From Candidatus Aenigmatarchaeota archaeon (GTDB lineage Archaea > Aenigmatarchaeota > Aenigmatarchaeia > QMZP01): a DNA stretch of 64,000 bases. A program made the translations under genes and the position numbers. Below the pieces are notes generated by a model. That model made no database searches and was not told the DNA's origin. It saw only the letters and a list, made by a program, of their open reading frames with translations. The stretch's first letter is position 1. Each line of letters opens with the position of its first letter. The stretch lies in assembly GCA_016198585.1 (NCBI GenBank), contig JACQII010000013.1, positions 20,323-84,322 on the forward strand, written 5' to 3'. This document shows positions 41,064 to 50,016 of this stretch, piece by piece.

Positions 41064-42020
41064 TCACACCCCCCGCTGCTCGCTCGGGAGCGTCGCCATG
41101 AGGTAGCCGCCGACCAGGATCACCGCCGAGCCCGCCGCCTGCAGGGCCGGAACCGGCTCGCCGAAGGCGGCCATCCCCAGCGCCAGCGAGACCACGGGCG
41201 CCAGCAGCAGGAGCGCCGCGGCCTTCGACACGTTGATCAGGGAGAGCGCCCAGTAGTAGAGCCCGACGTACGCCAGCAGCAGCCCGGTCGAGACGCCGAT
41301 GTTCATCCACTGTGCCGGCGCCAGCGCAAGCAGCGCGCCCGCCTTGCCCGTCAGCACCACCACTCCGAGGAGGATGAGGCCGCCGTAGAGCATCCTGGCC
41401 ACCTGCACCACCAAGGCGTGCGCGCCACGGCTGAGGACGCCCTTCGCGGCGACGTTCTCCACGGCCCAGAGGACCGTGGCCGCCAGCACCAGGGCGTCAC
41501 CCAGCTGCGGGTCGGTCCAGAACGCGCCGGGGGCGATGGTGGCGAACGAGATGGCAGCGATGCCCAGGAAAAGCAGGAGCATGCCGGCGAAGTAGCGCCG
41601 GCCCAGGCGCTCCTTCAGGACCGCGAACCCGAGGACGGCGACGAAGAGCGGGAGCGTCTTGTGCAGGAACGCCGCCCGGCCGGCAGTGGTGAACTGGAGC
41701 CCGCTGAAGAAGAGCAGGAACGCGGCCGCGCCGCCGACCACGGCCACCAGGAGCAGCGGCTTCCACGAGCCGGGAGGCGCCCGGACGCCCTTCCATCGCG
41801 AGATCGTCAGGAACACGACGCCGATGAGCAGGGCCCGCACTGCGGTGAAGACTGCGGGATCGAGCGAGACCACGAAGAGCTTGTTGGCCGGGATCGCGAC
41901 GCCGCTCACGACCGCCGCGAGGATGGCGAGGACCGTCCCGAGGGCTTCCTTCCGCGGGAGCCGCCGAGCCGGGGTTGCCGATGCGTCCCGTGGCCCGCGA
42001 CCAGCCTGGGCCGGCCTCAT
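41064..42020 (-). CDS. EamA/DMT-family transporter
   Basis: This 318-residue membrane protein has ten TM helices in two EamA repeats (LGTVLAILAAVVSGVAIPAN... and GDALVLAATVLWAVENVAAK). It probably exports or imports a small metabolite. It overlaps the HypC-like gene by 4 bp and lies one base from the fused hydrogenase gene, so it is inside the hydrogenase operon; its role there is unclear. Confidence 0.82.
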   Translation of the reverse strand: MRPAQAGRGPRDASATPARRLPRKEALGTVLAILAAVVSGVAIPANKLFVVSLDPAVFTAVRALLIGVVFLTISRWKGVRAPPGSWKPLLLVAVVGGAAAFLLFFSGLQFTTAGRAAFLHKTLPLFVAVLGFAVLKERLGRRYFAGMLLLFLGIAAISFATIAPGAFWTDPQLGDALVLAATVLWAVENVAAKGVLSRGAHALVVQVARMLYGGLILLGVVVLTGKAGALLALAPAQWMNIGVSTGLLLAYVGLYYWALSLINVSKAAALLLLAPVVSLALGMAAFGEPVPALQAAGSAVILVGGYLMATLPSEQRGV

Positions 42021-42490
42021 GCGTCCTCCACGACAAAATCCCAGTGCGTCACCACGCGCATGCCCGGCCTCGCTTGGGGGAAGAGGTCGGTCCGCATCTC
42101 CCGGACGCGGCCGTCGATGCGCACCCGTGCGACCTGCTCCCGGACGGCCTCCACGGTCCCGACCCGCACGCGGCAGGCCTCGGGATCGAAGTCGCCCATC
42201 TCTGCGGAGCGCCGCGCGATCACCGCGTCGTGCCCCTCGCGGAAGTAGCAGCGGATGACGGCGGCGTCGACGGCCTGCTTACCCTGGTCGATCGCCCGCA
42301 GCGAGCAGGCCGCGCGCGCCACGACGAAGAGATCTTCCGCTCCTTCAGGGGCCTCGCCGGCGCCGACGGCGGCGACGAGCCGGTCGACCTCGCCCTGGCT
42401 CACCCGTCCGCGGCCGACCAGGGTTCCGGCGCACGGCAGCGCGTAGCGCAGGAAGAGCGCGCGGTCGGCGACGGGCAGGAAGCGGGTCAC
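42017..42490 (-). CDS. HypC-like domain with extra N-terminal domain
   Basis: This 157-residue protein begins with GTG in a GTGA overlap with hypC. The N-terminal 100 residues (ALPCAGTLVGRGRVSQGEV, FVVARAACSLRAIDQGKQ) match no family I know; the last 50 (CRVRVGTVEAVREQVARVRI...DLFPQARPGMRVVTHWDFVV) copy the HypC beta fold. It is probably a hydrogenase-specific chaperone. ATG starts upstream lack support. Confidence 0.62.
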   Translation of the reverse strand: MTRFLPVADRALFLRYALPCAGTLVGRGRVSQGEVDRLVAAVGAGEAPEGAEDLFVVARAACSLRAIDQGKQAVDAAVIRCYFREGHDAVIARRSAEMGDFDPEACRVRVGTVEAVREQVARVRIDGRVREMRTDLFPQARPGMRVVTHWDFVVEDA

Positions 42491-42657
42491 GCCTGCGCCT
42501 CCGCCTTCTCGATGGCCATGCCTGCAGCGCAGTAGACGTAGTCGCCGGCGCGGACGGGCACCAGGTCGATGCGTACCTCCTGCACCTCGCCGGCGATCTC
42601 TACGCGGGCGAGCTTCCCAGAAACCTGCAGGACCTTGCCGAGTGCCGTCACGCACAT
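42487..42657 (-). CDS. hypC: Hydrogenase assembly chaperone HypC
   Basis: This 56-residue small beta protein begins MCVTALGKVLQV, the N-terminal Met-Cys being the functional HypC signature that carries iron and its ligands to the large subunit. It continues with EVRIDLVPVRAGDYV. Start 42657 was set to give MC at the N-terminus. HypD, E, F, A and B are not in the window. Confidence 0.82.
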   Translation of the reverse strand: MCVTALGKVLQVSGKLARVEIAGEVQEVRIDLVPVRAGDYVYCAAGMAIEKAEAQA

Positions 42658-42773
42658 GCTGCCTAACAATGGGTGCCGGGATTAATAAGCGTCTCTCCTG
42701 ACCTGCTGCAGGAATCGCCTGCGTCCTCCAAGGCCCGGCGGCCCTTCTTAAGGCTGGACGGCGAAGAACGTAT

Positions 42774-43604
42774 ATGACGTGGCTGCCGGTCGCGGTCGTC
42801 GCGATCCTCCTGGTCAGCGGCTGTGTCGCCGAGACCCCGCCACCGGCTGCCTTGGACATTGAACTCGATACTGTGGCCTTCAGCTCCCCGGCGATCGCGA
42901 GCTGGGACACGGACCTGGAGCTGGACGGCATCGAACTCACGCTCCAGCCGCTGGGGCCCGGGACGATCGTCCCTGAACCGGGCACGATCACGGCCGAACT
43001 CCGCGAGTCGACCCCTGAAGCGGACCTGGTCGTCGCCTGGACGCGCGAGATCGTTCCCGAGGACTACACGGCGACCGGCGTGATCCTGCGCCTCGAGTTC
43101 CCGCCCGGCCTGGCGACAGTCACGGGTTCAGGAACGCTTGACATCACGTTCACGACCCTCACCGGCAGGGAGTTCATCATCTCTTCCCCCCTGACGGGCC
43201 TCCCTATCGAGACGGTCATCGTCATCACCGAGCCCAAGGGACCGATCCCGCTCCCCGATCCGCTCGATTGGGGGTCGGTCGACTTGGCCTTCACCGGCGT
43301 GGGACTCTCCCCTGGCCTGGCCGTCAACTTCACCCTCACCAACAGCGGCGACCACAGCTACACCTTCTTCTTCAAGGACGCCTCCGTGGCTTTCCAGGGC
43401 CTGGAATACCCGGCCGACAAAGCAGTCTTCGACGGCTCCGCCCTCTCGACCCTCGTCCTCCTGCCGGGAGAATCGGCCGCCGGCACGATCAGCTTCCCGG
43501 GAATCCCGGCCACGGCGACGGGCAACGCCACCCTCACCATCGCGAAGGCGTTCTCCTGGCTCACCAACAACACCATCAACTTCTACACGACGCTCGAGCT
43601 CTAA
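42774..43604 (+). CDS. Lipoprotein with two beta-sandwich-like domains
   Basis: This 276-residue protein has a signal peptide and lipobox VSGC (about residue 17). The mature part has two beta-rich regions (about 25-140 and 150-276) with Ig/FlaF-like features (VIVITEPKGPIPLPDPLDWG, LAVNFTLTNSGDHSYTFFF). There are no catalytic motifs. It is probably a surface protein of unknown role. Confidence 0.6.
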   Translation: MTWLPVAVVAILLVSGCVAETPPPAALDIELDTVAFSSPAIASWDTDLELDGIELTLQPLGPGTIVPEPGTITAELRESTPEADLVVAWTREIVPEDYTATGVILRLEFPPGLATVTGSGTLDITFTTLTGREFIISSPLTGLPIETVIVITEPKGPIPLPDPLDWGSVDLAFTGVGLSPGLAVNFTLTNSGDHSYTFFFKDASVAFQGLEYPADKAVFDGSALSTLVLLPGESAAGTISFPGIPATATGNATLTIAKAFSWLTNNTINFYTTLEL

Positions 43605-43669
43605 AGACCGGGAGCAAGAGCGGTCCACACAAGAATAACGAATATAAACCCACAGGCCATCTCCTTGCT

Positions 43670-44005
43670 ATGCACGTCACGATCGCCCGTGAGAAGGACA
43701 ACCCCCTCCTGCACCGGAAAGAGGTCGTCGCCGAGGTCAACCACCCCGGCGCCGCGACCCCGAAGCGGGAGGAACTGGTCATCCTGCTCGCCAAGGCACT
43801 CAAGGGCAAGGAAGACCACCTCATCATCGACCTGGTCCGCACTCGGGCCGGCGTCGCGACCTGCGAGGTCCGCGCCCACCTCTACGCCAGCAAGGACCAG
43901 ATCCCGAAGGCCCAGCTCGCCTTCCACGAGCGCCGCCTGGGCAAGGCGAAGCCCGCAGCCGTGGAAGGCGCGGAGAAGCCCGCGACAGAGAAGCCCGCGG
44001 AGTAG
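43670..44005 (+). CDS. rps24e: 30S ribosomal protein S24e
   Basis: This 111-residue protein has VTIAREKDNPLLHRKEVVAE and VRTRAGVATCEVRAHLYASK, typical of S24e, plus an Ala/Lys/Pro-rich C-terminal tail. Start ATG 43670 is preceded by AATATAAACC about 27 bp upstream, a TATA-like element. Here it is separated from S27ae by 3 kb. Confidence 0.92.
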   Translation: MHVTIAREKDNPLLHRKEVVAEVNHPGAATPKREELVILLAKALKGKEDHLIIDLVRTRAGVATCEVRAHLYASKDQIPKAQLAFHERRLGKAKPAAVEGAEKPATEKPAE

Positions 44006-44125
44006 CGCCAAGGCCAGATCGTTCTCACCCCCTGGACCGACCGACGTCCGGAGAGGCCCCTGCGCAGAAGGGCGCTTCTCGCTGCTTAGCAACCATTTAT
44101 TAATCTTCTTCTCCTATGGCTTACC

Positions 44126-44536
44126 ATGGCAGATCCTGAAGGGCATCGCTGGAGACTGGCTGATGAGCTTCACTTTCGGCTCGACGAGCCGACGCCGGGA
44201 TATCGGAACGCGATGCGCACCCTCTCCGGCCAGATTCCCCGCCTCCCGCCTGAAACGGTCCTCACTGCGAGCGGCGTCATGAGGGACTATCACTTCCCCG
44301 CAGCTGCGGCGCAGTACGCCCTGGAAGACCTTGCAGGCACGGGTATGCTCACCAGGGAGTGCGAGGCCCGTGTTCAGGAAGGCGAGCACGTCCATACCTC
44401 GCGAGCCCGCGATCCTTGGCCACTGCTTCGCCCGTCCTTGGCATGCGACAGCTGCCATGCCCCGTTCTCCGTGGGGGAAGATGAGATTTTCGTCAGCTAT
44501 CGGACGCAAAAGGCTTCAGGCGAGGTCTCGGAATAA
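44126..44536 (+). CDS. Unknown protein with possible zinc-ribbon C-terminus
   Basis: This 136-residue protein has an N-terminal charged region, a helical middle resembling a winged helix (VMRDYHFPAAAAQYALEDLAG), and a C-terminal CDSCHAPFSVGEDEIF with a CxxC. Only one CxxC is seen, so zinc binding would need other ligands. No family recognised; convergent with the next gene. Confidence 0.5.
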   Translation: MADPEGHRWRLADELHFRLDEPTPGYRNAMRTLSGQIPRLPPETVLTASGVMRDYHFPAAAAQYALEDLAGTGMLTRECEARVQEGEHVHTSRARDPWPLLRPSLACDSCHAPFSVGEDEIFVSYRTQKASGEVSE

Positions 44537-44541
44537 AAACG

Positions 44542-45414
44542 CTATCTCCGCCCAGCCTTCCGTCGCTTCCTGCCCGCGCCCACGAGCCGGGCTGAGCCCT
44601 TCTTGGTCTTCGGGTCGGCCTCCTTCGCTGCCGCTGGCGCAGGCTGGTGGCGGGCGCTGTGGAACACGTAGACCAGGATCCCGACAATGACCAGGGCAAT
44701 GGCGCCCAAGGCAATCGGGCGCGCATTCTGGGTGAGGAGGCCGGTCAGGCTCGGCGCGCTCTGCGGGGATGGCGCGTCCTGCTGGCTCTCAGCCTCTCCG
44801 GCCGCAGGCTGCTCAGTCGCAGACCCCGGGAGGCAGGCCGCGGCAGCGCAACCGAACTCGCAGACTTCGAGCGTCACCCACTCGTTGGCCGTGCACTCGA
44901 TCACGGTCGATCCTTCGCAGGACCGCTCCCCTTCGGTGCAGACCGCAACCGGCTCGGGTGGAGCTGCAGGAGGAGCGCCGCAGGACTGGACCTGCGCGGG
45001 TGCGGGGGTGTCGCTGTTCGCGCAGGCGGTCTGCTGCTCGCACTCGCGGGTCTGTTGGCCATCCACACATGCACTCCAGCCGTAGCAGAACCAGACGTCC
45101 TGGCACTCGGGGAACTCGTCCGCCGTGCCGCCAGAACTGCCACCGCCTCCGCCGCTCGGGGCCGGCTGGTCATTCCCGTTGCCTCCTCCCCCGATGGGGA
45201 TGGAGGAGGTTGGCGGGCCAGGCTGCGGCGAGGTGCCGGGCGTCGGTTCTGGGGTCCCGGGAGTGGACGAGGAGGTCCTTCCCGTGTCCGGACCGATGGT
45301 CACTGCCGCGCCGAACACCGGCAGGGCCGTGCCCAGGACGATGATGCCGATCAAGAGAAGGAGGCCGCTGTTCTTGGCCCCTGCGGAGAGGTCTGAAACC
45401 ATGGTGCTCGTCAT
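44542..45414 (-). CDS. Exported Cys-rich protein with C-terminal TM anchor
   Basis: This 290-residue protein has a signal/TM (about 14-36), a Gly/Pro/Ser/Thr-rich linker (40-90), a Cys-rich domain (about 95-200; CQDVWFCYGWSACVDGQQT is a thrombospondin-like W-x-x-W/C module common in DPANN exports), a Gln/Ser linker, then a C-terminal TM and basic tail. The layout is typical of a surface-anchored adhesion-type protein. TATA CTTATAAATT lies about 20 bp upstream of start 45414. Confidence 0.65.
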   Translation of the reverse strand: MTSTMVSDLSAGAKNSGLLLLIGIIVLGTALPVFGAAVTIGPDTGRTSSSTPGTPEPTPGTSPQPGPPTSSIPIGGGGNGNDQPAPSGGGGGSSGGTADEFPECQDVWFCYGWSACVDGQQTRECEQQTACANSDTPAPAQVQSCGAPPAAPPEPVAVCTEGERSCEGSTVIECTANEWVTLEVCEFGCAAAACLPGSATEQPAAGEAESQQDAPSPQSAPSLTGLLTQNARPIALGAIALVIVGILVYVFHSARHQPAPAAAKEADPKTKKGSARLVGAGRKRRKAGRR

Positions 45415-45484
45415 ATTCGGTTGGAGGGAAAATTTATAAGCGTTCTGCGTTCCCCGACCGGTCCGCGAGAGCTGCCTCTCGCCG

Positions 45485-45512
45485 AAAAAAAGAAAAAAAG
45501 GAAAGAAAAAAA
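45485..45512 (-). terminator. T-rich terminator after the gene at 45513
   Basis: On the minus strand, directly after the stop codon, three T runs follow (T7, T7, T7 broken by C), typical of archaeal factor-independent termination. It would end transcription of the small membrane protein gene before the gene at 45414. Confidence 0.6.
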
Positions 45513-45755
45513 CTACTTCTTCACGGCCTTTGCCTCGGTGTGGGGCCCGCAGTGCGGGCAGCCATATGCCCAGTGCTTCCCCCATTTCGCGATGGCCAGG
45601 AAGATGAGCGCGAGCACGTACCAGGGGAGCACGTCATAGCTCCGCAGGTCGGCGACCTGGGTGTGGTAGGCAAGGACCAGTGTCCACAGGAAGAGCGCGC
45701 CAAAGATGATGGCGACGATCGTTCCGGCGATGCACTGACCGCTGCAGTTCTTCAT
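45513..45755 (-). CDS. Small two-TM membrane protein with Cys/His tail
   Basis: This 80-residue protein has an N-terminal CSGQC, two TM helices (about 10-28 and 43-60), then YGCPHCGPH, giving a CxxC with flanking His. A strong ribosome-binding site (AAGGAGG) lies eight bases upstream. It may bind a metal at both faces. Family unknown. Confidence 0.6.
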   Translation of the reverse strand: MKNCSGQCIAGTIVAIIFGALFLWTLVLAYHTQVADLRSYDVLPWYVLALIFLAIAKWGKHWAYGCPHCGPHTEAKAVKK

Positions 45756-45853
45756 ATCAAGTCCTCCTTACCAGGAAATGCGCGGGAGGCCTAATAAACA
45801 CCCCCGGCCCCTTTATAAGGACCCGGTTCCAGTCGGGGCAAGGCTGCGGCGCC

Positions 45854-46825
45854 TCATCCCAGCAGCAGCACGGCCGCCCACCCGAGCAGGCAGCCCGCAG
45901 TGAGGAAGGGCATCGCCGGGTAGAACTTGCCCTGTTCGCCCTTGATGAGCAGCAGCAGCACGACCGCGGCCAGGATGACCGGGATGATCAGGGTCTGCAG
46001 GTAGGCAATGGGCTTGGCCACGCCGGCGAGCACCAAGCTCTCCATCACCACGCCGGCGAAGATCAGGGGGAAGGCCACGTCACCGCCGCCGAGGATCGCT
46101 TCCTGGGCTGCAGGGGCTTGCGCAGCCCTCCGCCCCTTGGCCGGGGCGGCATCTTTGGCGGCAGGCCGGCCCTCGCTGATAAGCAGGCCGGCGAAGACCC
46201 GGCTCTTGACCTGGTACTTGGCGAGGGTGACCATGTGCCTGGACTGCCACACGGCGAACGCGTCATAGGCCGAGATCACCAGCAGCAGCAGGATCGCCCA
46301 CTCCACGGTCAGCAGCGGCACGAAGACGACCGCGATCCCCGCATAGATCAGCAGCTCGGTCAGGTTGTGGATCAGGATGTTCGGTCGGGCCAGCTTCACG
46401 ATGGCAAGGAGCAGGGCCAGCCCGATCGCCACCAGGAAGTTCACCGGCACGGTCTCGGCGAGACCACTGAAGGCTGGCAGGGCCAGGTCGGCCGGGATCA
46501 GGACCCCGAGCGAGACCGAGATCGTCGACCAGACGGCCAGGAAGAAGAGGATCTTCCAGTAGGCGACGCTGGCGTAGCGGATGATCAGGAGGAGCAGGAC
46601 CGTCCCGATGAAGACCCCGAAGAGGATGAGCAAGACCGAGTCCGGGCCCTCGACCTCGGGCCGCTCGCCGATGGCCGTGTCCGGGTGGACGATCTCCACC
46701 CCTCCGCCCGGCGTGGGCACGACCGCGACGATGTCCTGGTACAGGACGGCGAGTCCCACCAGTTGGGCGAGGAGGAAGAGGCCGACCAGCAGGCCGGTGA
46801 CGCGGACGTTGTACTTCATGCGCAT
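45854..46825 (-). CDS. Presenilin/signal-peptide-peptidase-like aspartyl protease
   Basis: This 323-residue protein has nine TM helices, catalytic Asp in ISAYDAFAVW and in LGGGDVAFPL, and a C-terminal PAMPFLTAG in place of the PAL motif. A22-family intramembrane proteases cut TM helices such as signal peptides. The hydrophilic insert (about 200-230, Ala/Lys-rich) between the catalytic helices is a variable loop. Start may be 46825 or the ATG at 46819. Confidence 0.82.
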   Translation of the reverse strand: MRMKYNVRVTGLLVGLFLLAQLVGLAVLYQDIVAVVPTPGGGVEIVHPDTAIGERPEVEGPDSVLLILFGVFIGTVLLLLIIRYASVAYWKILFFLAVWSTISVSLGVLIPADLALPAFSGLAETVPVNFLVAIGLALLLAIVKLARPNILIHNLTELLIYAGIAVVFVPLLTVEWAILLLLVISAYDAFAVWQSRHMVTLAKYQVKSRVFAGLLISEGRPAAKDAAPAKGRRAAQAPAAQEAILGGGDVAFPLIFAGVVMESLVLAGVAKPIAYLQTLIIPVILAAVVLLLLIKGEQGKFYPAMPFLTAGCLLGWAAVLLLG

Positions 46826-46986
46826 CCTCCCCGCAGGTTCCCGCCCGTCCCCGGAGTTGGGTGGGTGAGGAAAACCGGGCCAACGAGGCGGCGGGCGCGT
46901 TTCATACCTTTTTATATATGACGCGCGCTATTATAATAGCCTGCGCCGCCGCAGTTCTGGCCGGCGCCGGCACGAAGTGATGCTCC

Positions 46987-47259
46987 ATGGCACGGGAAAA
47001 GAAGGAAGACGCTCCTCCAGTTGAGGAAAAGAAGAAGAAGGAGCGCACCGGGAAGCGCAAGCGGACCGGCAGGAAGCACTCCAAGGTCAGCATGACCGCG
47101 TTCTATGCCATCGTCGGCGAGAAGCTCGAGCGCAAGAAGAAGTCCTGCCCGCGCTGCGGCGCCGGCACGTACCTGGCCCAGCACAAGTCCAGGCTGACGT
47201 GCGGCAAGTGTGAGTATACTGAGTTCGACCGGGCCAAGCCCGTCGCCGTCCGCAAGTGA
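46987..47259 (+). CDS. rps27ae: 30S ribosomal protein S27ae
   Basis: This 90-residue protein has a Lys/Glu-rich N-terminal extension (1-30), KHSKVSMTAFYAIVG-like core, and a zinc ribbon CPRCGAG...CGKCEYTEF. Typical archaeal S27ae with a longer basic leader. It is divergent from the presenilin-like gene. Confidence 0.92.
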   Translation: MAREKKEDAPPVEEKKKKERTGKRKRTGRKHSKVSMTAFYAIVGEKLERKKKSCPRCGAGTYLAQHKSRLTCGKCEYTEFDRAKPVAVRK

Positions 47260-47290
47260 CGCTCAGGCCGACCATAGGCAGGCGGAGCCG

Positions 47291-47938
47291 TCACGGGGCG
47301 AACAGGTCCTCGAGGAACCCGTCAGTGATCTCCGCGAGCGAAGCCACGACACGGTCGGCCATGCGGAAATCCATGCCCGCGGTAAACCCGTTCGGATAGG
47401 CGACCACCTTGCAGCCTGCGGCCTTTGCTGACCGGACGCCCGACGGGTTGTCCTCGACCACAAGGATGGATGCCGCGGGAACCCCGAGCTGGTCCGTTCC
47501 CATCCGGTACGGCTCCGGATGCGGCTTCTTTCTCGGCGTCATGTCCCCGCTCACCAGGACCTGGAAGCGGTCCTGCAGCCCGAACCTCCCCAGCTTCCTC
47601 TCCACCTCGCCCCGATGGGCCGACGACACGAGGCCGAGCGGATAGGTCCGCAAGCGGTCCAGGAGGTCAAGGGCGTACGGCATCAAGCGGCCCTCAGCCG
47701 CCAGCAACCCCAAGAAAATCTCATCCCGTTCTGTCCGGAGCCTCTCGACCGGAATCGCCAGACCGTAGTCCTGGACAACCCCTTCAAAGCCGGTCGATTC
47801 GAGCATCCACCGGCGGATGTACTCTTCCTGTCCGATCTCCACGCCGTAGGGCCGGAACGTGCGGCGGACCGCCTCGAAATACCAGGGTTCGGTATCGTAG
47901 AGCGTTCCATCGCCGTCAAGGAGCGCGCCTTGCAGCAT
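47291..47938 (-). CDS. HAD-superfamily phosphatase (beta-phosphoglucomutase-like)
   Basis: This 215-residue protein has motif I LLDGDGTLYDTE, cap helices, motif II LGLVSSAHRG, motif III KKPHPEPYRM and motif IV VVEDNPSGVRSA. It is a small-metabolite phosphatase or phosphomutase; the substrate is not readable. Confidence 0.88.
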   Translation of the reverse strand: MLQGALLDGDGTLYDTEPWYFEAVRRTFRPYGVEIGQEEYIRRWMLESTGFEGVVQDYGLAIPVERLRTERDEIFLGLLAAEGRLMPYALDLLDRLRTYPLGLVSSAHRGEVERKLGRFGLQDRFQVLVSGDMTPRKKPHPEPYRMGTDQLGVPAASILVVEDNPSGVRSAKAAGCKVVAYPNGFTAGMDFRMADRVVASLAEITDGFLEDLFAP

Positions 47939-48036
47939 AGAAAGGAATGGCGAGGAAACGTCTTAAGTGTGCAGCGCCCTCCAGTTCCGATGGGGTGCGC
48001 GACGGATATAAGAAAAGGAAAGTGGGTACAATAACG

Positions 48037-48648
48037 ATGATGAAAGAAATTCTCTTTGGAACCACGAACGAGGCGAAGGTGAGACAGCTTCAAGGCGCAC
48101 TTGCGCCCATCGGGGTACGGGTGAGGGGAGTGGCAGACACCTCGTCTCTGCCGCCGATAGAGGAGGACGGAAAAACAGCGCAGGAAAATGCCAGGAAGAA
48201 GGCCATAGCCTACGCAACGGCACTCCATACAACCATGCTTTCCATGGATAACGCCCTCTATTTCGATGCACTTCCGGCTAGCGAGCAACCTGGCTTGCAG
48301 GTCCGGCGTATACCCTCGAGCACTGCGAAACCCAGCGATCGTGAACTGCTTGCGCATTACGTGAAGCTCGTCCGAAGGCTTGGGGAAAGAACCGGCGGTC
48401 ATTGGGAATTTGCCATCTGTGTCGCTGCGCCGGACGGAAGATGTGAAGAGATAACGGTCATTGCCCCCAGAATCTTCACGGTGACGCCGAGTCTAAAATC
48501 TATCCCGGGGTATCCGCTGGAATCCATCCAAATAGACCCTGCGAGCGGAAAATATATCTCCGACATGAGCCAAGAAGAACAGGACGTCTTTTGGCAACGA
48601 GAGATCGGCAAGCCGCTTCAAGACTTTATTAAAAAAGTCCAGTTCTGA
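48037..48648 (+). CDS. Ham1/ITPase-like nucleotide pyrophosphatase
   Basis: This 203-residue protein has the family start (ILFGTTNEAKVRQLQ), TAQENARKKAIAYA, and a central SMDNALYF in place of the usual SDDSGL. It would hydrolyse non-canonical (d)NTPs such as XTP/dITP to monophosphates. Base composition is less GC-rich than its neighbours, hinting at transfer. TATA GGATATAAG lies about 30 bp upstream. Confidence 0.72.
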   Translation: MMKEILFGTTNEAKVRQLQGALAPIGVRVRGVADTSSLPPIEEDGKTAQENARKKAIAYATALHTTMLSMDNALYFDALPASEQPGLQVRRIPSSTAKPSDRELLAHYVKLVRRLGERTGGHWEFAICVAAPDGRCEEITVIAPRIFTVTPSLKSIPGYPLESIQIDPASGKYISDMSQEEQDVFWQREIGKPLQDFIKKVQF

Positions 48649-48668
48649 ACCGGACGCATCATGCACCT

Positions 48669-49784
48669 TTAAAAGGTCTCCCCCTGGGCTTCCCGCACCC
48701 GCCGGTACTCGGCCAGGAAGGTTTCCACGCGCCGCCGTTCAGCCTCCGGGGTCGGGCCAGAGCTCCGGTACACCGGGCATGCGCCTCTCCGGGTCTCCAC
48801 CAGCTTGCCCTCCTCTAGGAGGCGGTCGAGACGCTTCTGGACGGCCTCATCCGGGACCGCGTTCTTATCTGCTGCCAGCCGTTCCATGTTCACCTGCCGC
48901 ACCGCTTCCAGGTGCGAGAAGGTATGCCGCTCGGCGAGGGAGAGGAGGATCTGGTCGATGTTCGTCGAGGAAGGCGGAGCCATCGTCCGCTCGCGCTCAT
49001 AGATGGTGAGCAAGTCCTGGACATCGTGTTGCATGCGTGTCGGATCCTCCCGGTACGCCCGCAGCGGAAAGGAAAAGTCGGGAATCCCGTCCGCGTTGCC
49101 GTCCTCGGCAATGGTGCCAATCGGTGAGACCAACTCCCGCCACACAAGCGGCGTGGAAGCGTTGGCTCCCACACGGGCCTTGTCCATCCCGTGCCCGGGC
49201 TCATAGGTGATGATCCCTGCCTCGCCCAGCGAGTAGACTACCCGCTGCACCGCCCCTTTGGAAATCTCCGGGCAGGACTTCGTGACCTCGATCATCGACA
49301 AAGTCCGGTCTGGCTGGGACATCAGGAGACCAATGACGATATAGGCGCCATAGGGTGGCGTGATCGGTGTGTCCTTCCGCGGTCGCCATTCCCCCAGGAT
49401 GCGAGTCAGCGATCTCGACCTGGTTCTGAGCGATGCCGAGAGGCGGATGCCGCGCGCGGCCAGCGCATCCCCGATCTCTGCGCCGAAAACCGTCTTCACG
49501 TACGTCTTGTCCGGGGCCTGGCGGACGGCGCCGGTCTGGTGGAGGAGTCCTGGCATACCGTAGTCCCCGTCGAGGTAGCGCCACACATGACCGCTCGGGG
49601 GCATCAGCCCGCCGGCGACATGAGTGACGCGCTGGTACAAGTCAAGCCGGCCGTAGGCGACATCCGGTTCCATGGCGAGGAGTGTGATGCCCTTCGGGTC
49701 CGGAGTCAGCAGGCCGGCGAGCCGGCCGACCCGCGTCTCAAAGGACGGGTCGTCGCGCAGGAACTCGGCGTACCGCGCATCCAT
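48669..49784 (-). CDS. Large winged-helix regulator-like protein
   Basis: This 371-residue soluble protein has a helical N-terminal third (Asp/Leu-rich), a winged-helix-like region (about 160-225; AYIVIGLLMSQPDRTLSMIE, ISKGAVQRVVYSLGEAGII), and a second similar region near the C-terminus (NIDQILLSLAERHTFSHLE, VQKRLDRLLEEGKLVE). It probably binds DNA. TATA TTTTATATC lies about 20 bp upstream; divergent from the esterase gene, which it may regulate. Confidence 0.6.
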   Translation of the reverse strand: MDARYAEFLRDDPSFETRVGRLAGLLTPDPKGITLLAMEPDVAYGRLDLYQRVTHVAGGLMPPSGHVWRYLDGDYGMPGLLHQTGAVRQAPDKTYVKTVFGAEIGDALAARGIRLSASLRTRSRSLTRILGEWRPRKDTPITPPYGAYIVIGLLMSQPDRTLSMIEVTKSCPEISKGAVQRVVYSLGEAGIITYEPGHGMDKARVGANASTPLVWRELVSPIGTIAEDGNADGIPDFSFPLRAYREDPTRMQHDVQDLLTIYERERTMAPPSSTNIDQILLSLAERHTFSHLEAVRQVNMERLAADKNAVPDEAVQKRLDRLLEEGKLVETRRGACPVYRSSGPTPEAERRRVETFLAEYRRVREAQGETF

Positions 49785-50016
49785 GGGAATTCTTGGCAGG
49801 CAGATATAAAATCGTGACAGAGGACAGACGGCGATGCGTCTCCGACAAGAGGGAACGACAGCAATGGCCATCGCTTCGGCGACCACGTCCGAGAACCCCT
49901 CTTGGCGCGAGGAGGCGGTGGAGCCAAGACACTCGTGGAGCAATGCCCCCTTTCCTTATCCTGCCTCCGGGAACGCTGTCTCAGCCCATTTATGCTCGCA
50001 CGGCCAAATAGAGAGT

